From an uncultured Pelagibacteraceae bacterium (lineage in GTDB: Bacteria > Pseudomonadota > Alphaproteobacteria > Pelagibacterales > Pelagibacteraceae), in contig CACMAX010000007.1 of assembly GCA_902611845.1 (NCBI GenBank), positions 1-64,000 of the forward strand: DNA of 64,000 nt. Direction: 5' to 3'. Position 1 is the first letter of the stretch. The number at the start of each line of letters is the position of its first letter. The notes beneath the pieces were generated by a model, which was given only the letters and a program-made list of their open reading frames with translations, searched no databases and was not told the origin of the DNA. A program made the translations under genes and the position numbers. Shown here piece after piece: positions 22,451 to 34,654 of the stretch.

Positions 22451-23368
22451 TTATTTTAATTTATTGCAACTATTGTTTTCCTTGCCTAGCTTAAGATCTT
22501 TGCACTTTTTACCTATAGCTATAGAATCATAATATACAACTGTATCAGCTCTTTTTGGAGGTTTGCCTTTGTGCATTATATTAAACCTATTAATATTACT
22601 TTTGTATATTCCAAACTTCATATACGACTGTTTGCTTATATTATTATTGGTCAATCCTTTATAATTAACTACAAGTTCGTTATTAGCCCAAATCTTAATA
22701 AAACTCTTATTTGGCCAATCAACAAATTCTATATTAATAACAAAATCATTCCATTTACCTTTTACATTATTTGCTTCTAAAATTTTATAAGTGTCAAAAC
22801 CTCCAAAACTATGATTTACAAAATCTGTCCATTGCAAATCTCCATTTGGAGCAACTCTAAACATAAAATTTACTGGACCTGCTTTAGAATGTATTTGCCA
22901 TATAGTATTACTTATAGGAATAGTAAATTCACTATTTTCAGGGATATAAATACTAAATTTAAACCATGTATTTTTAGACTTCAATCCTAGCATGCTAACT
23001 TCTGATCTTTCTCTAAAGGTATTGCACTCATCTGACTTTCTTTGTTGACCACAATCACCATCACCATTTTTAAATTTCCAAGCAAATTTGCCAGATCTAA
23101 CAATTCTATTTTGAATTAATAATCCGTCTTTAGGAAAGTTATATAAGGGTGATAAATGCAATCTACATTTAGTTTTTTTTCCATGACTCCATTGACAGTC
23201 AATATTTGATAAGTCTATTAAATCTTTTTCATTATCTAAATTAAACCAAGGCATATTGTCGTCACCTAATGTATAAAATTTTAAACCGTCAATTTTTGCT
23301 GGATTTGCATTTAAAATATTAGTTGTAAAAAAAAATATTATAATTATTTGAAAAATTATATTTTTCAT
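22451..23368 (-). CDS. Secreted polysaccharide lyase-like protein (heparin lyase I-like family)
   Basis: Signal peptide; RSEVSMLG, WQIHSK and YMKFGIYKS resemble the polysaccharide lyase beta-jelly-roll family. Confidence 0.6.
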   Translation of the reverse strand: MKNIIFQIIIIFFFTTNILNANPAKIDGLKFYTLGDDNMPWFNLDNEKDLIDLSNIDCQWSHGKKTKCRLHLSPLYNFPKDGLLIQNRIVRSGKFAWKFKNGDGDCGQQRKSDECNTFRERSEVSMLGLKSKNTWFKFSIYIPENSEFTIPISNTIWQIHSKAGPVNFMFRVAPNGDLQWTDFVNHSFGGFDTYKILEANNVKGKWNDFVINIEFVDWPNKSFIKIWANNELVVNYKGLTNNNISKQSYMKFGIYKSNINRFNIMHKGKPPKRADTVVYYDSIAIGKKCKDLKLGKENNSCNKLK

Positions 23369-23433
23369 TTCATTAATATAAAATATTAGATAATTGTTTT
23401 ACAACATCAATTAAATAAAATATTAATTAAAGA

Positions 23434-23877
23434 TTATGCTGTAGCTTGTTTTTTATCTTCTACTTTTGGTGTATCTTTAGTCGGATTCTTTTTCTTTTTA
23501 TCGACTCTTTTTGCTTCAACATCCCTATCTACAAACTCAATTACTGCCATAGGTGCATTATCACCATATCTGAACCCAGCCTTAATAATTCTTGTATATC
23601 CACCTTTTCTATTTTCGTATCTCTTAGAAAGCGTTTTTTTAACTTTATTGGTAGATTTAAGATCTTGAAGTTTTGAGATTAGTGTTTTGGTGTTAGATAA
23701 TGTATCTTTCTTGCCAAGTGTTATGATTTTGTCAGCTTGAGGTTTTAAGACTTTTGCTTTGGGCAATGTTGTTGTGATTTGCTCATACTTTATTAATGAG
23801 TTAAGCATATTTTTAATTAGAGCTTTTCTATGTTCTGAAGTTCTGTTGAGCTTTTTATAGCCCATTTTATGTCTCAT
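23434..23877 (-). CDS. rplQ: 50S ribosomal protein L17
   Basis: [20 protein letters not shown]. Confidence 0.97.
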   Translation of the reverse strand: MRHKMGYKKLNRTSEHRKALIKNMLNSLIKYEQITTTLPKAKVLKPQADKIITLGKKDTLSNTKTLISKLQDLKSTNKVKKTLSKRYENRKGGYTRIIKAGFRYGDNAPMAVIEFVDRDVEAKRVDKKKKNPTKDTPKVEDKKQATA

Positions 23878-24905
23878 TAGATAGCTTCCTCTAGTTTTTT
23901 AGATAATTCAGCAATATTATCTGGTGGCCAGTTTGGAATTTCCATTCCAAGGTATAATGACATCCCTGTTAATACTTCTTTGATCTCATTTAATGATTTT
24001 CTACCAAAATTAGGTGTTCTTAACATTTCACCTTCTGATTTTTGTACTAAATCACCAATATAAATAATATTATCATTTTTAAGACAATTCATTGATCTTA
24101 CAGAAAGTTCTAATTCGTCAACTTTTCTTAATAAGTTCTTATTAAACTCCGGCTCTGAAGGTTGTTCTTTTACAATAACTTCTTGAGGCTCATCAAAGTT
24201 AACAAACATTCCTAACTGATCTTGGAATATTCTTGCTGAATAAGCTACTGCATCTTCAGCTGATATTGATCCATTTGTCTCAACTTCCATAGTTAATTTA
24301 TCATAATCTAATGCTTTTCCTTCTCTAGCAGTACTAACTGAATAAGAAACTTTTTTTACTGGACTAAATAATGAGTCTATAGGAATTAATCCCAGAGGTG
24401 GTTCTTCAGGTTTATTCATTTCTGCTGACACATAACCCTTACCGGTTCCTACTGTCATTTCCATATGAAATTTAGTATTTTCATCTAAGTTACATATAAC
24501 TAAATCTGGATTTAAAATTTCAATATCAGCAACTGGAGTTATATCAGATGCTTTGATTTCTCCTGGACCTTTGGCATCAAGTATCAGCTTTTTTGGTTCA
24601 TCGGAAGAACTTTTAAGAGCTAAAGATTTTACATTTAATACAATATCTGTCACGTCCTCTCTAACACCTTTTATTGATGTGAATTCATGTAATACTCCAT
24701 CGATTTGTATTGAAGTAACTGCAGTACCTCTAATTGAAGATAGAAGAATTCTTCTTAATGAATTACCAAGTGTTAATCCATAACCTTTTTCTAAAGGTTC
24801 AGCGGTAATTTTTGCAAAAGAATTATCTTCACTTAATTGAACATCTAATTTTGCAGGTTTAATTAATGATTTCCAGTTTTTTGTATTTACTTCGGTTTGT
24901 TCCAT
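23877..24905 (-). CDS. rpoA: RNA polymerase alpha subunit
   Basis: [20 protein letters not shown]. Confidence 0.98.
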   Translation of the reverse strand: MEQTEVNTKNWKSLIKPAKLDVQLSEDNSFAKITAEPLEKGYGLTLGNSLRRILLSSIRGTAVTSIQIDGVLHEFTSIKGVREDVTDIVLNVKSLALKSSSDEPKKLILDAKGPGEIKASDITPVADIEILNPDLVICNLDENTKFHMEMTVGTGKGYVSAEMNKPEEPPLGLIPIDSLFSPVKKVSYSVSTAREGKALDYDKLTMEVETNGSISAEDAVAYSARIFQDQLGMFVNFDEPQEVIVKEQPSEPEFNKNLLRKVDELELSVRSMNCLKNDNIIYIGDLVQKSEGEMLRTPNFGRKSLNEIKEVLTGMSLYLGMEIPNWPPDNIAELSKKLEEAI

Positions 24906-25342
24906 TAAACTCTCCTTTTTTTTGGTGGTCTTGTCCCATTGTGTGGCATTGGTGTTGTATCTTTAATTGATATAATTTTAAATCCTCTTGCTTGCAAAGC
25001 TCTTAAAGCAGTTTCTCTACCAGAGCCAGGTCCTTTAACTTCAACAGACAAAACTTTCATTCCCACTTCTAAAGCTTTTGCTGCAGCTGCATCGGCGGCA
25101 ACTTGTGCTGCATATGGTGTAGATTTACGAGAACCTTTGAAACCTTTTTGACCAGCGGACGCCCAGGAAACTACATTTCCGTTGGTATCGGCAATAGATA
25201 CAATAGTATTATTAAAAGTAGATTGAACGTAAGCAATTCCATTTAAAATATTCTTTTTTCCTTTTTTTTTCTTAGAGTAAGAACTCTTTTTGGACTTAGA
25301 ATCTGTTTTCTGTTCTTTATTTTCAGTAACTTCTTTTTTCAT
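24905..25342 (-). CDS. rpsK: 30S ribosomal protein S11
   Basis: [37 protein letters not shown]. Confidence 0.98.
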   Translation of the reverse strand: MKKEVTENKEQKTDSKSKKSSYSKKKKGKKNILNGIAYVQSTFNNTIVSIADTNGNVVSWASAGQKGFKGSRKSTPYAAQVAADAAAAKALEVGMKVLSVEVKGPGSGRETALRALQARGFKIISIKDTTPMPHNGTRPPKKRRV

Positions 25343-25725
25343 TATTTTTTAAGTGGGGTTAGTTTTTTACCAGCGATCGCAATTGCTTTTCCTTTTCTAG
25401 TTCTTGAATTACATCTTGTTCTTTGACCTCTAACAGGAAGTTTTTTTCTATGTCTAGAACCTCTGTATGTGGCAAGATCAATTAATCTTTTTATACTTAA
25501 TGATGTTTCTCTTCTTAAATCGCCTTCAACAGTAAATTTTTGATCTATATATTCTCTAATTTTCAAAATTTGATCATCGGTTAATTCGTTAACTCTTTTT
25601 GATTTTGGTATTTCTAATTCCTTGCAAATTTGATTTGAAAATTTATTTCCAATACCATAAATATAAGTAAGTCCAACATGAACTAATTTATTTTGTGGTA
25701 TGTTTACACCTGCAATACGAGCCAT
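25342..25725 (-). CDS. rpsM: 30S ribosomal protein S13
   Basis: [27 protein letters not shown]. Confidence 0.98.
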   Translation of the reverse strand: MARIAGVNIPQNKLVHVGLTYIYGIGNKFSNQICKELEIPKSKRVNELTDDQILKIREYIDQKFTVEGDLRRETSLSIKRLIDLATYRGSRHRKKLPVRGQRTRCNSRTRKGKAIAIAGKKLTPLKK

Positions 25726-25779
25726 AATTTTGTGATAAATTGTGCCTTTTATATAAGAAGATTAGTTAAAGTCAACGTC

Positions 25780-26343
25780 TTAAACATTCAAAAAATCCTC
25801 TATTTTACTTGTTATTTGATCAATTTCCATTGCGCCATCAATCTCATGAAAATTTGAATTTTTTGAATAGTAATCCAATACTGGTCTAGTGGTTTCAACA
25901 TAAGTATCATATCTCTTTAATGTAGTCTCTAAATCATCATCAGTTCTTTTTTCTAAAATTTTCCTTTTTTTTATTCTTTCCACAATAGTTTCTTTGTTCA
26001 CATTTAAAAAAAAAATATAATCTATCTTTTGATTTGAATTATTTAACAATAAATCTAAATTTTTAGCTTGGCTAAGAGACCTAGGATAGCCATCAAATAT
26101 TAATTTTTCCTTTTTGATAGGATCAAAAACATGATTTTTTAATAGCATATTAACGATCTCATCACTGACAAATTTTCCATCATTCATATTACTTATTATT
26201 TTTTTTCCTATATCTGTGTCTTTTTTAATTTCCTCTCTTAAAATATCACCAGTCGAAATTTGATAACCGTTTAATTTTTTTACAAGATATTTAGCTTGAG
26301 TACCTTTTCCAGCACCAGGTGGACCAAATAGTATTATATTCAC
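25780..26343 (-). CDS. adk: Adenylate kinase
   Basis: MNIILFGPPGAGKGTQAKYL. Confidence 0.97.
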   Translation of the reverse strand: MNIILFGPPGAGKGTQAKYLVKKLNGYQISTGDILREEIKKDTDIGKKIISNMNDGKFVSDEIVNMLLKNHVFDPIKKEKLIFDGYPRSLSQAKNLDLLLNNSNQKIDYIFFLNVNKETIVERIKKRKILEKRTDDDLETTLKRYDTYVETTRPVLDYYSKNSNFHEIDGAMEIDQITSKIEDFLNV

Positions 26344-27624
26344 CTATCTACCAAATTTAGTTTTTTTAATTAGTTGCTCGTATTGAGAACTCATCATTCT
26401 GGTTTGAATTTGTGTAACTGTATCAATTGCTACTACAACAACAATCAGAACTGAAGCACCACCCAAATAAAAAGGGATAGGATAGTTAGCAATAAGAAAT
26501 TCTGGCATTAAACAAACTAGTGCAAGATATAATGCACCTATTGTTGTTAATCTTGTCAATATTGTATCAATATAAAGCGCAGTGCTTTCTCCAGGTCTTA
26601 TTCCTGGAATAAATCCACCATATTTTCTTAAATTCTCAGCAGTTTCAGTTGGATTAAAAGTTATTGAAGTATAAAAAAAAGTAAAAAAAATTATTCCTGA
26701 TGCATATAGCAACATATACAAAGGTTGCCCTTGTGAAAAGTAAGATGAAATGTTTAGAAAAGTTTCATTTTGTGAAACATTAAAATTTGAAAAAGTAACT
26801 GGTAATAGTAATAAAGCTGAAGCAAAAATAGCAGGTATAACACCTGCTGAGTTAATTTTTAAAGGTAGATGAGAAGAATCTCCTCCATACATTTTATTCC
26901 CCATTTGTCTCTTTGGATAATTTATAAGAATTTTTCTTAAAGCTCTTTCCATAAAAACAATAAACATTATAGTTGCTACAAGTAATATAAATATAAAAAT
27001 TATCATTACAGTTGAAATTGCACCAGTTCTTCCTAATTCAAAAGTTGTTACTAAAGCTCTAGGAATTTCAGCAACAATACCTGAAAAAATAATTAATGAA
27101 ATACCATTACCAATGCCTCTTTGTGTAATTTGTTCACCAAGCCACATTAAAAATATAGTTCCAGCAACAATAGTTGTAACTGTTGAAATTTTGAAAAATA
27201 TTCCAGGATTAATAACTAAATCTGCTGATGACTCTAATCCAACTGCCAATCCATATCCTTGTATAGTTGCTAATAAAACTGTTCCATATCTAGTTATTTG
27301 AGTAATTTTTTGTCTACCTATTTCACCTTGGGCCTTAAGATTTTTAAAGTATTCTGAAACTCCCGTTAGTAACTGAACAATTATTGAAGATGATATGTAT
27401 GGCATTATTCCGAGGGCAAATATTGCCATTCTGCTTACAGCGCCACCCGCGAAAACATTAAACATTCCTAACAAACCTTTTTGGTTTCCTTCCATCATTA
27501 TTTGAAGTTGCTCTGGGTCGATCCCTGGTAGTGGAACAAAAGTACCCAATCGATAAACTGCAAGGATAAAAAGTGTGAATAGTATTCTATTTCTTAAATC
27601 GTTAGATTGTGTTGAGGCACTCAT
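26344..27624 (-). CDS. secY: Preprotein translocase subunit SecY
   Basis: Polytopic, PLPGIDPEQL, MPYISSSIIVQLL. Confidence 0.97.
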   Translation of the reverse strand: MSASTQSNDLRNRILFTLFILAVYRLGTFVPLPGIDPEQLQIMMEGNQKGLLGMFNVFAGGAVSRMAIFALGIMPYISSSIIVQLLTGVSEYFKNLKAQGEIGRQKITQITRYGTVLLATIQGYGLAVGLESSADLVINPGIFFKISTVTTIVAGTIFLMWLGEQITQRGIGNGISLIIFSGIVAEIPRALVTTFELGRTGAISTVMIIFIFILLVATIMFIVFMERALRKILINYPKRQMGNKMYGGDSSHLPLKINSAGVIPAIFASALLLLPVTFSNFNVSQNETFLNISSYFSQGQPLYMLLYASGIIFFTFFYTSITFNPTETAENLRKYGGFIPGIRPGESTALYIDTILTRLTTIGALYLALVCLMPEFLIANYPIPFYLGGASVLIVVVVAIDTVTQIQTRMMSSQYEQLIKKTKFGR

Positions 27625-28085
27625 TATTTAGATTGATTTTTAACAGTAATTTGTCCACCAGCTTTTTCGATTTTCTCTTTAGCAGTTTTAGATGAATAAT
27701 CTGCTTCAATATCAATTTTCGATTTAAAATTACCATTTGATAAAACTTTAAATTTATTAATTGATTTTCTGAATAATTTTGATTTTTTAAATGTATTAAT
27801 ATTTATTTTTTCTTCTGCTTTAATTTTTTTACTATCAATAAGGTTTTGTATATCACCTAAGTTTATTACTGCTATATCATTTTTATTTACAGGGTTGAAA
27901 CCTCTTTTGGGCAATCTTCTATATAATGGCATTTGACCACCCTCAAAACTTTTTATAGCTACTCCAGATCTTGATTTTTGACCTTTTACACCTCTTCCAG
28001 AAGTTTTGCCTTTACCAGATCCTATTCCTCTTCCTACTCGAATTTTTTTTGTTTTAAAATTATTTAATGTATTTAAAGATGTCAT
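27624..28085 (-). CDS. rplO: 50S ribosomal protein L15
   Basis: [26 protein letters not shown]. Confidence 0.97.
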   Translation of the reverse strand: MTSLNTLNNFKTKKIRVGRGIGSGKGKTSGRGVKGQKSRSGVAIKSFEGGQMPLYRRLPKRGFNPVNKNDIAVINLGDIQNLIDSKKIKAEEKININTFKKSKLFRKSINKFKVLSNGNFKSKIDIEADYSSKTAKEKIEKAGGQITVKNQSK

Positions 28086-28585
28086 TATCCTCTTTTCTCA
28101 ATTATCTCTGATATTTTTTTATTTCTTAAATTAGAAATATTTTTTGGTGAATTTTGTTTTGATAAAGCTTTAATACAGGCTCTGATTACATTATGTGGGT
28201 TTGCTGTACCTAAAGATTTAGCTACAATATCTTTTATACCAAGTACTTCACAAACAGCTCTAACTGGACCACCTGCTATTATACCTGTACCTTTAGGTGC
28301 AGATCTTAATTTAATTTTTCCAGCACCATCTTTACCATATATATCATGATGGATAGTTCTTCCATCTCTTAAAGGTATTTGAATTAATTTTCTTCTAGCT
28401 AATTCGTTTGCTTTTTTAATTGCATCAGGAACTTGTTTTGCTTTTGCATGCGCGATACCAATTTTTCCATTCTGATTACCAACTACAACTAAAGCGGAGA
28501 AACCAAATCTTCTTCCTCCTTTTACAACTTTAGTTATTCTGTTAATGTGAACTAATTTTTCAACAAATTCTGTGTTTTTTTCCAT
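28085..28585 (-). CDS. rpsE: 30S ribosomal protein S5
   Basis: [19 protein letters not shown]. Confidence 0.97.
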   Translation of the reverse strand: MEKNTEFVEKLVHINRITKVVKGGRRFGFSALVVVGNQNGKIGIAHAKAKQVPDAIKKANELARRKLIQIPLRDGRTIHHDIYGKDGAGKIKLRSAPKGTGIIAGGPVRAVCEVLGIKDIVAKSLGTANPHNVIRACIKALSKQNSPKNISNLRNKKISEIIEKRG

Positions 28586-28587
28586 AT

Positions 28588-28938
28588 TTAAAATTCCATC
28601 CCATTTTTTCTTAGTGTTTCAGCGAAAATTTTAACTCTTCCATGGTATTTATAAATACCTCTATCAAAGTAAATTTTTTTAATATTTTTTTCATTTGCTT
28701 TCTTTGCTAGAATTTCAGCAACAACAGTTGATAGTTCAGATTTGTTTTTTTTTTGTCCTTTAATTTCCTTATCTATTGATGAAGCAGAAACTAATGTAAT
28801 ATTTTTTACATCATCAATTATTTGTGCACTTATATTTCTTGTAGATCTTGAAACACTTAATCTGTATCGATCTTTCGATACACTTTTAAGTTTTTTTCTT
28901 ACTCTAAATCTTTTTCTCTCTATAGTGTTTAATCTCAT
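28588..28938 (-). CDS. rplR: 50S ribosomal protein L18
   Basis: [18 protein letters not shown]; cluster position. Confidence 0.96.
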   Translation of the reverse strand: MRLNTIERKRFRVRKKLKSVSKDRYRLSVSRSTRNISAQIIDDVKNITLVSASSIDKEIKGQKKNKSELSTVVAEILAKKANEKNIKKIYFDRGIYKYHGRVKIFAETLRKNGMEF

Positions 28939-29477
28939 TATTTTTTCTTACCTTCTTTTCTTAAAATATATTGATCTTTTTCTTTTATGCCTTTTCCTTT
29001 ATAAGGCTCAGGTGGTCTAATACTTTTGATTTGTGACGCGACCATTCCTACTTGTTGTTTATTTGAACCACTTATTTTAAGAGTTGTTTGTTTTTCAACA
29101 GCTATTTTAATACCTTCTGGAATATTGTAATTTATATCATGACTAAATCCTAATTGCATATTTAGAACATTTCCTTTTAAAGCTGCTCTGAATCCTACAC
29201 CGGTAAGTTCAAGAATTTTTTCGTAACCACTACTTGCGCCAATAATAGCATTATTAAGTAAGCTTCTATTCATGCCCCATAATCTTTTAGAAGTATCATC
29301 AAGCTTTTTAGGTTTTATTGATACGTCTTTACCTTCAGTGATTTTAAGTTCAAACATTTCTAAATCTAATTCAATTGCTTGTTTGCCCAGTGGGCCCTCT
29401 ACATTAACTGTGTTACCAGATAATAAAACTTTTACTTTATCTGGAATTGGTATGTTTATTTTTCCTATTTTAGACAT
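28938..29477 (-). CDS. rplF: 50S ribosomal protein L6
   Basis: [26 protein letters not shown]. Confidence 0.97.
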   Translation of the reverse strand: MSKIGKINIPIPDKVKVLLSGNTVNVEGPLGKQAIELDLEMFELKITEGKDVSIKPKKLDDTSKRLWGMNRSLLNNAIIGASSGYEKILELTGVGFRAALKGNVLNMQLGFSHDINYNIPEGIKIAVEKQTTLKISGSNKQQVGMVASQIKSIRPPEPYKGKGIKEKDQYILRKEGKKK

Positions 29478-29869
29478 TAAAATACCTTACAAATAATCTC
29501 ACCACCAAGTTTTTTCTTTCTTGCATCAACATCTGTCATTACACCTTGTGGTGTTGACACAATTGCAATACCAAGTCCATTATTAATTTTTGGAAGACTA
29601 CTCGCGCTAGAAAAAATTCTCCTACCTGGTTTTGAAATTCTTTCAATAGTATTTATAACTGGATTGCCTGAATTATATTTTAAGTTAATTTCAATTGAAG
29701 GTTTTTTATCATCATTAATTTTGTAGTCTATAATATAGCCTTCAGATTTTAAAACGTCTGCAATTTTAGCTTTAAATTTTGATGATGGTAATGATACTTT
29801 ACTGTGATTTCTCACTTGAGCATTTTTAATTCTTGCTAACATATCACCTATTGGATCACTTAAACTCAT
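29477..29869 (-). CDS. rpsH: 30S ribosomal protein S8
   Basis: MSLSDPIGDMLARIKNA. Confidence 0.97.
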   Translation of the reverse strand: MSLSDPIGDMLARIKNAQVRNHSKVSLPSSKFKAKIADVLKSEGYIIDYKINDDKKPSIEINLKYNSGNPVINTIERISKPGRRIFSSASSLPKINNGLGIAIVSTPQGVMTDVDARKKKLGGEIICKVF

Positions 29870-29879
29870 ATTTTCCTTT

Positions 29880-30185
29880 CTACCAACTCGATTTTACCAT
29901 TCCAGGAATTTTACCTTCTAAACCAAGTTGTCGAAGGGCTATTCTTGAAATTTTTAATTTTCGGTAAACTCCATGAGGTCTACCAGTAATTTGACACCTA
30001 TTCATAACTCTAACCTTTGCTGAATTCCGAGGTAATTTTGATAATTTTTGTTGCGCTTTAAATCTTTCTTCTAAGGATAATTTTTTATCCATTATTATTT
30101 TTTTTAATTTCATTCTCTTTTTAAAAAGCTTGTCTGATAATCTAATTCTTCTGTTATTCTTATTTATTGCACTCATTTTAGCCAT
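29880..30185 (-). CDS. rpsN: 30S ribosomal protein S14
   Basis: [26 protein letters not shown]. Confidence 0.97.
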   Translation of the reverse strand: MAKMSAINKNNRRIRLSDKLFKKRMKLKKIIMDKKLSLEERFKAQQKLSKLPRNSAKVRVMNRCQITGRPHGVYRKLKISRIALRQLGLEGKIPGMVKSSW

Positions 30186-30739
30186 TAATTGCTCCTTTTT
30201 TCCCTAAATGGAAAATTTAAATGTTTTAATAGTTCAAAACTATGTTCTATCTTTTGAGATTTTATGACTATTGTAATGTCTAAACCTCTAATTTTGTCAA
30301 CTTTATCAAAATTTACCTCTGGAAATATAATATGTTCTTTAACACCAAAAGTATAATTACCAAATTTATCAAAACCTTTCGGGCTTAATCCTCTAAAATC
30401 TTTTATTCTTGGTAATGCTATATTTGTTAATCTATCAATAAATTCATACATTTTATTTTTTCTTAACGTAACTTTCAAACCTGAATTAGTGTTTTTTCTA
30501 GTTTTAAAATTTGCTATAGATTTTTTAAATTTAGTTACCACTGGCATTTGACCAGTGATATTCGCCAAATCTTCTTGGCACGATTTTAAAATTTTCTGAT
30601 CATTTCCATCAAGACCTAAACCCATATTTAAAACTATTTTTTGTATTCTTGGACCCATATATAAATTTTTATAGCCAAATTTTTCTTTTAATGTTGGCTC
30701 AATTTCTTTAGATATGGTCTGTTTTAATCTAGGTGTCAT
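30185..30739 (-). CDS. rplE: 50S ribosomal protein L5
   Basis: [26 protein letters not shown]-type motif. Confidence 0.97.
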   Translation of the reverse strand: MTPRLKQTISKEIEPTLKEKFGYKNLYMGPRIQKIVLNMGLGLDGNDQKILKSCQEDLANITGQMPVVTKFKKSIANFKTRKNTNSGLKVTLRKNKMYEFIDRLTNIALPRIKDFRGLSPKGFDKFGNYTFGVKEHIIFPEVNFDKVDKIRGLDITIVIKSQKIEHSFELLKHLNFPFREKRSN

Positions 30740-30978
30740 TATTTTTTAGCCTCACTTTTATTTTTGGTGTCAAATATTGCTAAATTCGAGAGATGTATAA
30801 AGTTTTCTTTTGAAACTATTCCACCTTTCTTTTCTTTTGTAGTTTTCACATGTTTTTTTACCATGTTAATACCTTTTACTTTTGCCCTTTTATTTTTTCT
30901 GTCAATTTCAATGACATCACCATCTTTGTTTTTATCCTTGCCAGTCAATATTTTTACTTTAATACCTTTTTTAATCAT
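30739..30978 (-). CDS. rplX: 50S ribosomal protein L24
   Basis: [19 protein letters not shown]. Confidence 0.95.
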   Translation of the reverse strand: MIKKGIKVKILTGKDKNKDGDVIEIDRKNKRAKVKGINMVKKHVKTTKEKKGGIVSKENFIHLSNLAIFDTKNKSEAKK

Positions 30979-31346
30979 TATAATACCTCTGGTGCCAAAG
31001 AAATTATTTTCATTTGTCCTCTATTTCTTAACTCTCTAGTAACTGGTCCAAAAATCCTAGTACCTATTGGCTCCCCTTTATCATCTGTTAGAACAGCTGC
31101 GTTGTTATCAAATCTTACTTTGGATCCATCATTCCTATGAATTCCTTTTTTAACTCTAACAACAACAGCTTTATGAACCGCACCTTTTTTAACTTTCCCT
31201 TTTGGAATTGCTTCTTTAACCGCGACAACAATAGTATCACCAATGCTTGCGTATCTTCTTTTAGATCCACCTAATACTTTTATGCATTCAATTTTTTTTG
31301 CACCAGTGTTATCAGCTACAAATAATTCTGTCTGAACTTGTATCAT
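30978..31346 (-). CDS. rplN: 50S ribosomal protein L14
   Basis: [27 protein letters not shown]. Confidence 0.97.
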   Translation of the reverse strand: MIQVQTELFVADNTGAKKIECIKVLGGSKRRYASIGDTIVVAVKEAIPKGKVKKGAVHKAVVVRVKKGIHRNDGSKVRFDNNAAVLTDDKGEPIGTRIFGPVTRELRNRGQMKIISLAPEVL

Positions 31347-31579
31347 TTGGAAACTCCTATCACTTCAAATTTTTTTGACTTTGAGTAAGGTTTGCACTCT
31401 TGTATCGATACTTTATCACCGTTTTTATATTTATTCTCTTCGTCGTGAACACTATATTTTTTTCTAGCTTTAATAACTTTTTTTAATACTGGATGTTGGT
31501 ATTTTCTCTCAACCAGAACCGTTATAGTTTTATTTGGCTTATTGCTGACAACTATTCCATTTAATACTTTTTTAGGCAT
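31343..31579 (-). CDS. rpsQ: 30S ribosomal protein S17
   Basis: [20 protein letters not shown]. Confidence 0.95.
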   Translation of the reverse strand: MPKKVLNGIVVSNKPNKTITVLVERKYQHPVLKKVIKARKKYSVHDEENKYKNGDKVSIQECKPYSKSKKFEVIGVSK

Positions 31580-31760
31580 CTTTTCTCACTACTAATGTTT
31601 TTAATCTTGCAATATTCTTCTTTGTTTCACTTATTTTTGATGGACTTTTTATCTGACCATTAATTTTTTGAAATCTAAAGTTAAAAAGATCTTTTTTTAA
31701 TTTTTCAATATCTTTTAAAGCTTGTTCTTTGGTCATTTTCTTTATCTCACTTTTTTTCAT
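31572..31760 (-). CDS. rpmC: 50S ribosomal protein L29
   Basis: Position and [21 protein letters not shown]. Confidence 0.93.
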   Translation of the reverse strand: MKKSEIKKMTKEQALKDIEKLKKDLFNFRFQKINGQIKSPSKISETKKNIARLKTLVVRKDA

Positions 31761-32168
31761 TTAAATTCTCTTAATAAATTTACATTTAATTGGAAGTTTT
31801 GCAGATGCTTTGTATAAAGCCTCTCTAGCAATTTCTTCTGTTACACCGTCAACCTCAAATAAAATTCTTCCTGGTTTTACTCTGCATGCCCAAAATTCTG
31901 GTGAGCCTTTTCCCTTACCCATTCTTACCTCAGTAGGTTTTTTTGATACAGGTATATTAGGAAACATTCTAGTCCAAACTCTTCCTTGTCTTTTCATGTG
32001 TCTTGTTAATGCTACTCTAGCTGCTTCTATCTGTCTGGATATTATTCTTTCTGGCTGTATTGCTTTCAATCCAAATGAACCATAATTCATAGCATTACAT
32101 CTAGAGGCATTTCCATGAATTCTTCCTTTATGTGCTTTTCTAAACTTTGTTCTAGTTGGTTGTAACAT
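31761..32168 (-). CDS. rplP: 50S ribosomal protein L16
   Basis: [19 protein letters not shown]. Confidence 0.97.
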   Translation of the reverse strand: MLQPTRTKFRKAHKGRIHGNASRCNAMNYGSFGLKAIQPERIISRQIEAARVALTRHMKRQGRVWTRMFPNIPVSKKPTEVRMGKGKGSPEFWACRVKPGRILFEVDGVTEEIAREALYKASAKLPIKCKFIKRI

Positions 32169-32170
32169 TA

Positions 32171-32830
32171 TTATGTTTTATTCCTTTCTTGGCTAAATTC
32201 TTTTGTAAAGATTTCTCCTTTATATATCCAAACTTTAATTCCGATTATTCCATATGTGGTCAAAGCTTCTGCTTCAGCGTAATCAATATCTGCTCTTAAA
32301 GTATGAGATGGAATACTTCCATCTCTTAACCACTCTGTTCTTGCAATTTCGTTTCCGCCAAGTCTTCCGCTACAAGAAACTTTAATTCCTTTAGCTCCTA
32401 ATCTCAATGCAGATTGCATAGCTCTCTTCATTGCTCTCCTATAAGAAACACGTTTAACTAACTGTTGAGCTATGTTCTCGGCAACTAAAAATGAATTTGT
32501 CTCAGGTTTTTTAACTTCCTTAATATTTAGTACTATTTCATTTGCGCTCAATCTTGATAATTTCCCTTTAATTTTTTCTATATCACTTCCTTTTTTTCCA
32601 ATTACAAATCCAGGTCTAGAAGTATAAATTGTTACGAAACATTTTTTTGCAGATCTTTCTATCATTACTTTTGAAACACCTGAATTGATAACATTTTTTT
32701 TAATGAATTCTCTGATCTTAAAATCTTCAATTAAATAATTTCCAAAATCTTGTTTTTTTGCGTACCAAACGGAATCCCATCCTCTATTGATACCTAATCT
32801 TAAACCGACTGGATTAACCTTTTGTCCCAT
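32171..32830 (-). CDS. rpsC: 30S ribosomal protein S3
   Basis: [24 protein letters not shown]. Confidence 0.97.
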   Translation of the reverse strand: MGQKVNPVGLRLGINRGWDSVWYAKKQDFGNYLIEDFKIREFIKKNVINSGVSKVMIERSAKKCFVTIYTSRPGFVIGKKGSDIEKIKGKLSRLSANEIVLNIKEVKKPETNSFLVAENIAQQLVKRVSYRRAMKRAMQSALRLGAKGIKVSCSGRLGGNEIARTEWLRDGSIPSHTLRADIDYAEAEALTTYGIIGIKVWIYKGEIFTKEFSQERNKT

Positions 32831-33209
32831 GTTCCTTCTCTTTTTGTTTCATTTGTTCACTCAAAACTATTGTTACGTTTGAGTATGGTTTCATAATTTC
32901 TGCAGCTCTACCTTTAGCTCTAGCTCTAAATCTTTTCATTATTACCTGTTTTCCACAGAAAGCTTCTTTAACTACTAAATTGTCAATATCATATTGAAAA
33001 TTATTTTCTGCATTAGCAACTGCTGATGAAATTGTTTTTTTAACATCTTTAGAAATTCTTTTTTCTGAGAAAGATAAATCTCTAATTGCAATTTCTACTT
33101 TTTTACCAACTATTGATTTAAGTATAGGTTTTAATTTTCTTACGCTAGATCTTACATTCTTATTTATTGATCTAACTTGTTTTAAATCTATATCTTTATT
33201 TTTACTCAT
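32814..33209 (-). CDS. rplV: 50S ribosomal protein L22
   Basis: [26 protein letters not shown]. Confidence 0.95.
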   Translation of the reverse strand: MSKNKDIDLKQVRSINKNVRSSVRKLKPILKSIVGKKVEIAIRDLSFSEKRISKDVKKTISSAVANAENNFQYDIDNLVVKEAFCGKQVIMKRFRARAKGRAAEIMKPYSNVTIVLSEQMKQKEKEHGTKG

Positions 33210-33211
33210 AT

Positions 33212-33520
33212 TTATTTCTTATCAGCTCCTTTTGCTCCACCCTCGACTTTTGCTTTTTTATCGGCTGGCGTATGACCAAAAAACTGTCTTGTTGGAGCAA
33301 ATTCTCCAAATTTATGTCCCACCATGTCTTCTGAAACAGTTATTGGTATAAATTTTTTACCGTTATAAATTAAAAAACTGAATCCTACAAAGTCAGGTAT
33401 TATTGTTGACTTTCTAGACCAAGTCTTAATTGGTTTTTTATTAGGATCATTTTTAATTTTTTCAACTTTTTTAATTAAGCTTTCCTCAACAAACGGTCCT
33501 TTCCAAACAGATCTTGCCAT
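33212..33520 (-). CDS. rpsS: 30S ribosomal protein S19
   Basis: [20 protein letters not shown]. Confidence 0.97.
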   Translation of the reverse strand: MARSVWKGPFVEESLIKKVEKIKNDPNKKPIKTWSRKSTIIPDFVGFSFLIYNGKKFIPITVSEDMVGHKFGEFAPTRQFFGHTPADKKAKVEGGAKGADKK

Positions 33521-33523
33521 AAA

Positions 33524-34357
33524 TTAAGCTCTCTTCTTCTTTCTTCTTCTTATTATAAATTTATCAGTTCTTTTATTGTCTCTTGTTTTTAATCCTTTAG
33601 CTGATTGTCCAGTAGGAGAAACAGGATGTCTACCACCTGCAGATTTTCCTTCACCACCACCATGAGGGTGATCCACTGGATTTTTAACAACTCCTCTTGT
33701 ATGTGGTCTTCTTCCCAACCATCTTGATCGACCAGCTTTACCGATTTTAATATTTTTTTGATCTGGATTAGATAATACTCCAATTGTAGCCAACGCTCTT
33801 GAATCTATTTTTCTAACTTCACCTGAAGTCATTTTTATAATTGAGTAGTTTCCATCAATACCAGATATCGTTACAGAAGAACCAGCTGCTCTTGCTATTT
33901 TTCCACCTGCACCTGGCTGTATTTCAACATTGTGTATATCAATACCTACCGGAATATCCTGTAATGGTAAACAATTTCCTATTTTAATTTCTGAAGAAGA
34001 ACCATTTTGAATATGATCACCAACTTTTATTTTTTGCGGAGCAAGATAATAAAATTTTTGATTGTCTTCAAATTTTACCAACATTATGTGACATGACCTG
34101 TTTGGGTCATACTCAATTCTTTCTACAATTGCCTTCATATCGTTCTTTTTTCTATAAAAATCAACTTTTCTATATTTATGTTTGTGCCCACCCCCATGAT
34201 TACGTGAGGTTATTCGACCATAATTATTTCTTCCTTTTGAGGAATAATTCGCACTTGTTAATGGCTTATAAGGTTTACCTTTCCAAAGCCCCTCTCTACT
34301 TGTTAAAATAGTTCCTCTGGTAGATTTCGTGTAAGGTTTAAATGTTTTTAAAGCCAT
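33524..34357 (-). CDS. rplB: 50S ribosomal protein L2
   Basis: MALKTFKPYTKSTRGT, VVKNPVDHPHGGGEGKSAGGRHPVSPTG. Confidence 0.98.
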   Translation of the reverse strand: MALKTFKPYTKSTRGTILTSREGLWKGKPYKPLTSANYSSKGRNNYGRITSRNHGGGHKHKYRKVDFYRKKNDMKAIVERIEYDPNRSCHIMLVKFEDNQKFYYLAPQKIKVGDHIQNGSSSEIKIGNCLPLQDIPVGIDIHNVEIQPGAGGKIARAAGSSVTISGIDGNYSIIKMTSGEVRKIDSRALATIGVLSNPDQKNIKIGKAGRSRWLGRRPHTRGVVKNPVDHPHGGGEGKSAGGRHPVSPTGQSAKGLKTRDNKRTDKFIIRRRKKKRA

Positions 34358-34360
34358 AAT

Positions 34361-34654
34361 TTAAATACCTGTTGTTAAGTCAATATTTTGACCTTTTTTA
34401 AGAGTAATAATTGCTTTTTTAAAACCCTTCTTTTTAACTTTTTTTCCTCTAGTAGATTTAATTAATGTTTTTTTATTAATAATATTAATTTTTGTTACGT
34501 TGACTTTAAAAATTTTTTCAATAGATCCTTTTAAGGTTTTTTTATTTGCGCTTTGAGGCACCTTAAAAACAATTTTATTTTGTTCAGACAAATTTGTTGA
34601 TTTTTCAGTTACAACGGGAAACAAAATTTTATCGTACAGACTTAATTTATCCAT
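34361..34654 (-). CDS. rplW: 50S ribosomal protein L23
   Basis: ILFPVVTEKSTNL; cluster position. Confidence 0.95.
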   Translation of the reverse strand: MDKLSLYDKILFPVVTEKSTNLSEQNKIVFKVPQSANKKTLKGSIEKIFKVNVTKINIINKKTLIKSTRGKKVKKKGFKKAIITLKKGQNIDLTTGI

